64,000 nucleotides of DNA from Brevibacillus reuszeri. Its GTDB lineage: Bacteria > Bacillota > Bacilli > Brevibacillales > Brevibacillaceae. A model generated the notes under the pieces. The model saw only the letters and a list, made by a program, of their open reading frames with translations. It was not told where the DNA came from and did no database searches. Location of the stretch: the NCBI RefSeq assembly GCF_001187725.1, contig NZ_LGIQ01000011.1, positions 718,017-782,016 on the forward strand, read 5' to 3'. Shown in pieces: positions 59,622-64,000 of this stretch. The position numbers and the translations under genes were made by a program. Within the stretch, counting starts at the first letter, position 1. The number at the start of each line of letters is the position of its first letter.

Positions 59622-60640
59622 GTTGTCGCCTTCCTTTCCACGGTTTGTGTCTCGACTGTGCTCGCCTTGCGCTTCTTCGCCTGCGCCTTTTCGTAAGCAG
59701 TCCGAATGCGCGGTACCAATCCCTCTGGCATGAACATAACGATCAAGACCAGAATTCCGCCAAAGACAATCGTGTCGATGTCGCCTTGCAGGCCAGGAAT
59801 GACTTCGCTCATGAGCACGAGTCCCTCACTGATCGAGCCGATCAACAGCGTGCCGACCAGTGCCCCCCAGATGCTCGTCATCCCGCCAATCACGACCATC
59901 GTCAAAAATTTGATTGACTCGTGCAAACCGAATGGCTGTGGGTCAAGAATCCCGATGTAATGCGCATACAAGCCGCCAGAGATACCCGCAAACATCCCGC
60001 TCACGACAAATGCGTTCAGCTTGAATTTACGAACATTAATCCCCATCGAGGTTGCCGCGATTTCACTTTTATGGATCGCACGGAAAGCGCGGCCGACGCG
60101 GGAATTTAATAGATTCAGGGAAAAGAGCAGTACACAGGTGACTACACCCCAAATGAGGTAGTACATCGAAAGCTCGCTATCTCCGAAGAACGTAATTTTC
60201 GGGATACTGATCATTCCGCTTGCTCCGCCTGTTACCGAATCCCACTCCGAGATTCCAATCTGTACGATATATCCAAAAGCAAGGGTCGCCATCGCCAGGT
60301 AGTAGCCCTGCAAGCCAGCAATCGCTCTACCGAGGATAAAGGCAAAGAGTGCGGGTACGATTGCTGATGCAATCAAGCCTACTCCTACCGGAAGACCGTA
60401 TTTGGTAGTCAATACCGCTGACGTATAGGCACCGATTCCCCAAAAAGCAGCTTGTCCCAAGGAGATTTGTCCCGCTAGCCCCATCACAAGGCACAGCCCG
60501 ATCGCTACAATCGCTTGAAGACCGATGATGATTCCAACCGAGCGATAATACTCATCTGGCATCACGAAAGGAAAGACAATCATCAGGATGAGATAAACGA
60601 AGATGCTTTTGCCCCATTTGTCGATAACGTGTTTCATCAT
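59618..60640 (-). CDS. livM: LIV-type ABC transporter permease LivM
   Basis: A 340-residue permease with about eight to ten helices. 'LCLVMGLAGQISLGQAAFWG' and 'VTGGASGMISIPKI' are family signatures; 'RAFRAIHKSEIAATSMGINV' is the EAA-like ATPase contact loop. C-terminal tail of about 30 charged residues. Overlaps livH by 4 nt. Confidence 0.94.
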   Translation of the reverse strand: MMKHVIDKWGKSIFVYLILMIVFPFVMPDEYYRSVGIIIGLQAIVAIGLCLVMGLAGQISLGQAAFWGIGAYTSAVLTTKYGLPVGVGLIASAIVPALFAFILGRAIAGLQGYYLAMATLAFGYIVQIGISEWDSVTGGASGMISIPKITFFGDSELSMYYLIWGVVTCVLLFSLNLLNSRVGRAFRAIHKSEIAATSMGINVRKFKLNAFVVSGMFAGISGGLYAHYIGILDPQPFGLHESIKFLTMVVIGGMTSIWGALVGTLLIGSISEGLVLMSEVIPGLQGDIDTIVFGGILVLIVMFMPEGLVPRIRTAYEKAQAKKRKASTVETQTVERKATT

Positions 60641-61515
60641 AGCCCTCCTTTCCCTACGCTTCGTTCTCCAAAGATGCCCGATGGCTTAATCAAGAGCACG
60701 CCAATCAACACTAGAAACGCAATCGCGTCTTTCATGCCGGAGCTGATGTAGCCAGCCCCAAGTGATTCAACAATGCCGAGTAAAAATGCTGCGACTGCTG
60801 CTCCGAGCGGGTTGCCCAGCCCACCAAGAATGGCAGCGGAAAAACCTTTGATTCCAAGCAGCACACCAATGTCGTAGGAGGTTACACTCAGCGGTGCGAT
60901 GACAATCCCTGCTATCGCTCCAGTAGCTCCGCTAATCCCGAATGCCAGCATGCTCATCTTTGCCGGACTAATCCCCATCAAGCGAGCAGCCATCGGATTG
61001 ATCGAACAAGCGTTAATTTTCTTACCCAAAATGGTTTTGTCCATCAAGTACCAGAGCAAAAGCAAAATAATGAGGACGGCTGCCAGGATCCATACACTCT
61101 GCACTGCAATCGTCACTCCTGCAACAGTGATTGGTTCGTTGCTTGTAATCGGGGCAAGAGCAAATGCATCCTTTCCCCAAATCAAGCTTGCTAACCCACG
61201 AATTAAAGTTGAAATCCCTATTGTTAGAATTATCAGACTAATAGGACTGGCCTTTTTCACATAAGCGATTACATACTTTTGCATCAGCACGCCGATTAGT
61301 GTAACGAGCAGGATGGCCAGTAGTGCAGCTAATGCATATGGCACCTCTAGCCCGATCATGGCGACTGTAACCATACCGCCCAGCATTAAAAATTCGCCCT
61401 GTGCCAAATTAATTACTTTGCTGACGTTGTAAATAGTGATGAAGCCAACCGCGACGATGGCGTAAATCCCGCCACTAACCAGACCGTTTGCAACATATTG
61501 AAGCAACTCCGTCAT
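60637..61515 (-). CDS. livH: LIV-type ABC transporter permease LivH
   Basis: A 292-residue permease with eight helices. 'LVSGGIYAIVAVGFITIYNV' and 'VINLAQGEFLMLGGMVTVAM' are the LivH hallmarks; 'RLMGISPAKMSMLAFGISGA' is the ATPase-contact region. GGGGG precedes the ATG. First gene of livHMGFJ, separated from paaX by a terminator and having a cre-like site upstream. Confidence 0.94.
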   Translation of the reverse strand: MTELLQYVANGLVSGGIYAIVAVGFITIYNVSKVINLAQGEFLMLGGMVTVAMIGLEVPYALAALLAILLVTLIGVLMQKYVIAYVKKASPISLIILTIGISTLIRGLASLIWGKDAFALAPITSNEPITVAGVTIAVQSVWILAAVLIILLLLWYLMDKTILGKKINACSINPMAARLMGISPAKMSMLAFGISGATGAIAGIVIAPLSVTSYDIGVLLGIKGFSAAILGGLGNPLGAAVAAFLLGIVESLGAGYISSGMKDAIAFLVLIGVLLIKPSGIFGERSVGKGGL

Positions 61516-61558
61516 GTTGTTTTGAACCCCCTTGGTAACGCGTCTCTTTCTTTTCCAA

Positions 61559-61572
61559 GTAAAACGCTTACA
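61559..61572 (-). promoter_or_regulatory. cre-like site upstream of livH
   Basis: On the minus strand TGTAAGCGTTTTAC matches 12 of 14 positions of TGWAANCGNTNWCA. It lies about 45 nt upstream of the livH start, near where its promoter should be. Confidence 0.5.
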
Positions 61573-61604
61573 TTTAAATTTTTGGAAAATACTCTCACAA
61601 AAAA

Positions 61605-61624
61605 GGCCCTAGGCTTTCTAGGGC
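61605..61624 (-). terminator. Terminator after paaX
   Basis: GCCCTAG (61606-61612) pairs with CTAGGGC (61618-61624); on the minus strand seven T residues follow. It separates paaX from the liv operon. Confidence 0.85.
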
Positions 61625-61645
61625 GCCTCTTGTCTTGGTCGCCAC

Positions 61646-62470
61646 CTAATGTGGTGCTCCCTCGTACACCGTTTCGAAGAATCGAACAGCCCCTGGATTC
61701 AGCATCTGATAGTAGTTTTGGAACAGCTCGTCCGCTTCTTTCCCTAACCAAAGCTCTGGCAATAACTCCAGTGGCAAATCTGGATCAATAAATAAGAATT
61801 TGCGATATTGGTGAACCAGCTTGGTCTTCTCTACAAAGCAGTGGCTGTCAGCAACTTCTTCGCGTAGGCTGAGCTTCTCACCCAGCGCCTCGTACTCGGC
61901 ACGATAAGCGTCGATGAACTCTCGGTACTTCGCATTGATCTCCTCGATGTTCCAGCACTTTTGCACCAGCTGCTTCGGATCGCTCCACCCAAGGTGATCC
62001 GCAGAAAAGATTTCGACATACTCGGTGATTTCATGCGCCTCTGTCAGCTCCTTGATCCGATCAGCCAAATTGTTCGGGCTGATCCAGGTGCTGGTCGTCA
62101 ACATACCGAAGCCCATCCATCCCAGCTCCTTGCGCAATTGATCTCTCAGCGCACGGCGCTCTTCAGGAATGTTGTAGCTCGCAATGCACCATTTTCCATC
62201 CCACAGATCTGACTCTACCTTGTAGATACGAGCCGCTGCCTCCTCCAAACGTTTTTTACCGCGCTCGGAAACGGAGTAATAGCTGCGATTCCCTATTTTT
62301 CTTGATTCCAGCCAGCCTTGGCGGAGCATCCGTGAGATTGCGGCACGAACCGCAGGCTCAGACAGACCAAACTCCCCCATCAGGCGGGTCAAACTACCAA
62401 TCCAGATTTCATTGCCATAGTGGCGAACGTAGTCACCGTAAATGGTGAACAGCATGGATTGTGGCTTCAC
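61646..62470 (-). CDS. paaX: Phenylacetic acid degradation repressor PaaX
   Basis: A 274-residue PaaX-family regulator, released from DNA by phenylacetyl-CoA. Winged helix at about 1-85 ('SMLFTIYGDYVRHYGNEIWI', 'LSEPAVRAAISRMLRQGWLE', 'NRSYYSVSERGKKRLEE'), central domain ('WDGKWCIASYNIPEERRALR'), and C-terminal PaaX domain ('SHCFVEKTKLVHQYRKFLFI', 'DPDLPLELLPELWLGKEADE'). GTG start with GGGGGTTGAAG upstream. A sequence shared with the paaA promoter lies about 100 bp upstream. Confidence 0.93.
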   Translation of the reverse strand: MKPQSMLFTIYGDYVRHYGNEIWIGSLTRLMGEFGLSEPAVRAAISRMLRQGWLESRKIGNRSYYSVSERGKKRLEEAAARIYKVESDLWDGKWCIASYNIPEERRALRDQLRKELGWMGFGMLTTSTWISPNNLADRIKELTEAHEITEYVEIFSADHLGWSDPKQLVQKCWNIEEINAKYREFIDAYRAEYEALGEKLSLREEVADSHCFVEKTKLVHQYRKFLFIDPDLPLELLPELWLGKEADELFQNYYQMLNPGAVRFFETVYEGAPH

Positions 62471-62568
62471 GTTTCTTCAACCCCCAGATCGATTCTTACC
62501 TCTATGCTGTGAAATTGTACCATAACTTTTGCTAGCGTGTAATCGACCTAGAATACATAACACAAAAA

Positions 62569-62588
62569 CGTATTACGTATTTGTAACG
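62569..62588. promoter_or_regulatory. Candidate PaaX operator upstream of paaX
   Basis: TACGTATTTGTAACG (62574-62588) repeats the element upstream of paaA with two mismatches in 15. A direct repeat ACGTATTACGTATT overlaps it. Position fits autoregulation. Confidence 0.55.
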
Positions 62589-62655
62589 TCATTATAGTAG
62601 AACGTTTCACAATAGTCAATTTTTTTGCTACAATTTATTTTTTTCAAAATTTTAA

Positions 62656-62760
62656 GGTCAATTAGAAATCGAACAAGGCCTACTCACTGAGGAAGGTGTA
62701 CCGAAGAAATACGGGGAGCTGACGCTGAGGTACCTTGTCATGCGCTCCAGAATTTATTAG
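62656..62760 (+). pseudogene. C-terminal gene remnant between paaX and the thiolase gene
   Basis: A 34-codon stretch between stops, reading 'LEIEQGLLTEEGVPKKYGEL' and 'TLRYLVMRSRIY' plus TAG, has normal protein composition but no ATG, GTG or TTG start. It looks like the surviving end of a lost gene. The rest of 62471-62837 holds the paaX promoter region and a terminator. Confidence 0.35.
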
Positions 62761-62797
62761 CTTCATACTTATACATTCGCATACGTTCAAAAAGGCA

Positions 62798-62813
62798 GGG
62801 AGCATCTGCTCCC
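62798..62813 (-). terminator. Terminator after the thiolase gene
   Basis: GGGAGCA (62798-62804) pairs with TGCTCCC (62807-62813), followed on the minus strand by TGCCTTTTTG. Confidence 0.7.
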
Positions 62814-62837
62814 CCCTTTTATCTGCTCATGATCGGA

Positions 62838-64000
62838 TTATACTCGCTCAATAATTGTCGCAATGCCTTGGCCTACCCCAATGCACATCGCAGCAAGACC
62901 ATAACGAGCTTCACGTCGTTCCATTTCGTACAGCAGGGTTGTCATAATACGCGCTCCGCTGCATCCGAGCGGGTGGCCCAAAGCGATGGCTCCACCGTTT
63001 ACATTGACGCGGTCCGGATCGACTCCCAGCTCTCGTACGCTTGCCACGGCCTGTGCTGCAAATGCTTCATTGAACTCAAACAAATCAATCTGATCGATCG
63101 CAAGACCTGCCTGCTTCAGCACCTTACGCGTCGCTGGTACGGGCCCAATGCCCATGATGGAAGGATCAACACCTGCCACAGCAGAAGCAACGATACGCGC
63201 CCGCGGCTTCAAACCTGCTTGCAGCGCTGTCTCTTGTTCCATGATCAACAGCGCGCTTGCCCCGTCATTGAGACCGCTGGAATTACCCGCTGTTACCGAG
63301 CCGTCCTGCTTAAATGCCGGCTTCAGCTTTTGCAGCTGCTCGATCGTCGTTTCCGGACGGGCATGCTCATCGCGGTCAAAATAAGAGACCTCGCCTTTGC
63401 GTCCACGCAGCTCCACAGGAACAATTTCTGCCTCCCATTTGCCTTCTGCGAGTGCACGTGCATAGTTTTGCTGACTGCGCAAAGCAAATGCATCCTGATC
63501 CTCCCGGCTGATGAGATGCTGTTCTGCTACGTTCTCCGCAGTTTCACCCAGGCTGATTGGCGGATACATTTCCACCATCTTTTCGTTCACTAGTCTCCAG
63601 CCCAGCGTAGTGTCTACCAATTGCTGATTGCCACGCTGAAAAGCCGTACCCGGCTTCATCATGACCAGTGGCGAGCGTGTCATGCTTTCTGTCCCGCCAG
63701 CAATATAGACGTGTCCCGCACCCGCTTTAATCGCATTGGCGCTTTGATTGACCGCTTCCAGACCTGATCCGCACAAACGGTTCACCGTAACACCTGGAAC
63801 ATCAACAGGCACTCCAGCGAGCAGCAAAGACATGCGAGCTACGTTGCGATTATCCTCGCCCGCCTGATTCGCACAGCCAAAAATAACATCATCGATGCTC
63901 ACGGGATCGATCGGATTGCGCTCCAGCAGCTTGCGAATCACAAGCGCCCCCAGATCATCCGGGCGCACGTCCTTCAATGCTCCGCCAATGCGTCCAATGG
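62838..64000 (-). CDS. paaJ: 3-oxoadipyl-CoA / 3-oxo-5,6-dehydrosuberyl-CoA thiolase (5' end outside window)
   Basis: 387 codons of a thiolase; the frame continues off the window at 'IGRIGGALKDVRPDDLGALV', the typical start region, so only about 10-15 residues are missing. Nucleophile Cys is in 'VNRLCGSGLEAV', then 'GGTESMTRSPLVMMKPG', 'VDTTLGWRLVN' and 'GETAENVAEQ' as in PcaF/PaaJ, then 'GGAIALGHPLGCSGARI' (His) and 'AAMCIGVGQG' (second Cys). These PcaF-like segments and the paa setting favour the last thiolytic step of phenylacetate breakdown over a plain acetyl-CoA acetyltransferase. Confidence 0.88.
   Translation of the reverse strand, partial: IGRIGGALKDVRPDDLGALVIRKLLERNPIDPVSIDDVIFGCANQAGEDNRNVARMSLLLAGVPVDVPGVTVNRLCGSGLEAVNQSANAIKAGAGHVYIAGGTESMTRSPLVMMKPGTAFQRGNQQLVDTTLGWRLVNEKMVEMYPPISLGETAENVAEQHLISREDQDAFALRSQQNYARALAEGKWEAEIVPVELRGRKGEVSYFDRDEHARPETTIEQLQKLKPAFKQDGSVTAGNSSGLNDGASALLIMEQETALQAGLKPRARIVASAVAGVDPSIMGIGPVPATRKVLKQAGLAIDQIDLFEFNEAFAAQAVASVRELGVDPDRVNVNGGAIALGHPLGCSGARIMTTLLYEMERREARYGLAAMCIGVGQGIATIIERV

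Noticed and set aside
1..64000. CRISPR arrays, tRNA or rRNA genes, T-box or known riboswitch signatures
   Set aside because: No repeated spacers, no T-box core and no recognisable cloverleaf were seen by eye; a covariance search would be decisive and could not be run.

Overview
The window looks like chromosomal DNA of an aerobic, motile, endospore-former-type Firmicute, most likely Brevibacillus or a close Paenibacillaceae relative. This is inferred from gene content and style: AddAB instead of RecBCD, SbcCD, CtaA/CtaB/CtaM/CtaG haem-A and cytochrome oxidase assembly genes, ScoAB, a Gram-positive PaaX/PaaABCD locus, strong AGGAGG-type ribosome binding sites, GTG/TTG starts, and many hairpin-plus-T-run terminators. 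No rRNA, tRNA or CRISPR array was seen.

Layout. 1-2.5 kb: the 5' part of a PucR/CdaR-type regulator, an XRE-cupin regulator and a divergent ornithine-cyclodeaminase-family enzyme behind a clear sigma-A promoter. 2.6-6.3 kb: a signalling group (stand-alone CheY-like receiver, membrane-anchored BMP/Med-type ligand-binding protein, PAS histidine kinase). 6.3-10.8 kb: hydrolase, LysR regulator, rhodanese, S1-domain general stress protein, acetate kinase, VanZ-like protein. 10.9-15.4 kb: an adaptor plus a divergent RND-type exporter. 15.6-17.2 kb: scoAB (3-oxoacid CoA-transferase) with two cre-like sites. 17.3-24.4 kb: SDR, YCF48-like lipoprotein, nucleotidyltransferase-fold protein, carboxylesterase, MFS exporter with divergent LysR, purU. 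24.5-28.4 kb: a HlyD/ABC/ABC-2/TetR drug-efflux operon with palindromic operators at its promoter. 28.5-30.5 kb: a second-copy pyrH preceded by a 15-codon leader peptide and a terminator, then DUF402 and DinB genes. 30.7-42.9 kb: sbcD-sbcC-addB-addA, one double-strand-break-repair operon. 43.1-47.3 kb: LysE exporter and ctaG-ctaM-ctaB-ctaA. 47.3-51.6 kb: an AT-rich, decaying accessory segment (IS3-family remnant, gene fragments, small secreted proteins, an M23 peptidase, an AbrB-type pseudogene). 51.6-64 kb: the phenylacetate region: paaABCD plus an aldehyde dehydrogenase, a soluble chemoreceptor, a complete LIV-type ABC transporter (livJFGMH), paaX, and a 3-oxoadipyl-CoA-type thiolase cut by the window end.

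How the parts fit. The right end reads as one physiological unit: uptake and possibly sensing of an aromatic acid, epoxidation of phenylacetyl-CoA by PaaABCD, aldehyde oxidation, thiolysis, and repression by PaaX. A near-identical 15-bp sequence precedes both paaA and paaX and is the best candidate PaaX operator. The most unusual signals are the leader-peptide/terminator arrangement in front of the isolated pyrH paralogue, the RND protein that has lost the proton-relay residues of TM4 and TM10, and the promoter-plus-terminator leader in front of a pair of uncharacterised small genes next to the IS remnant.
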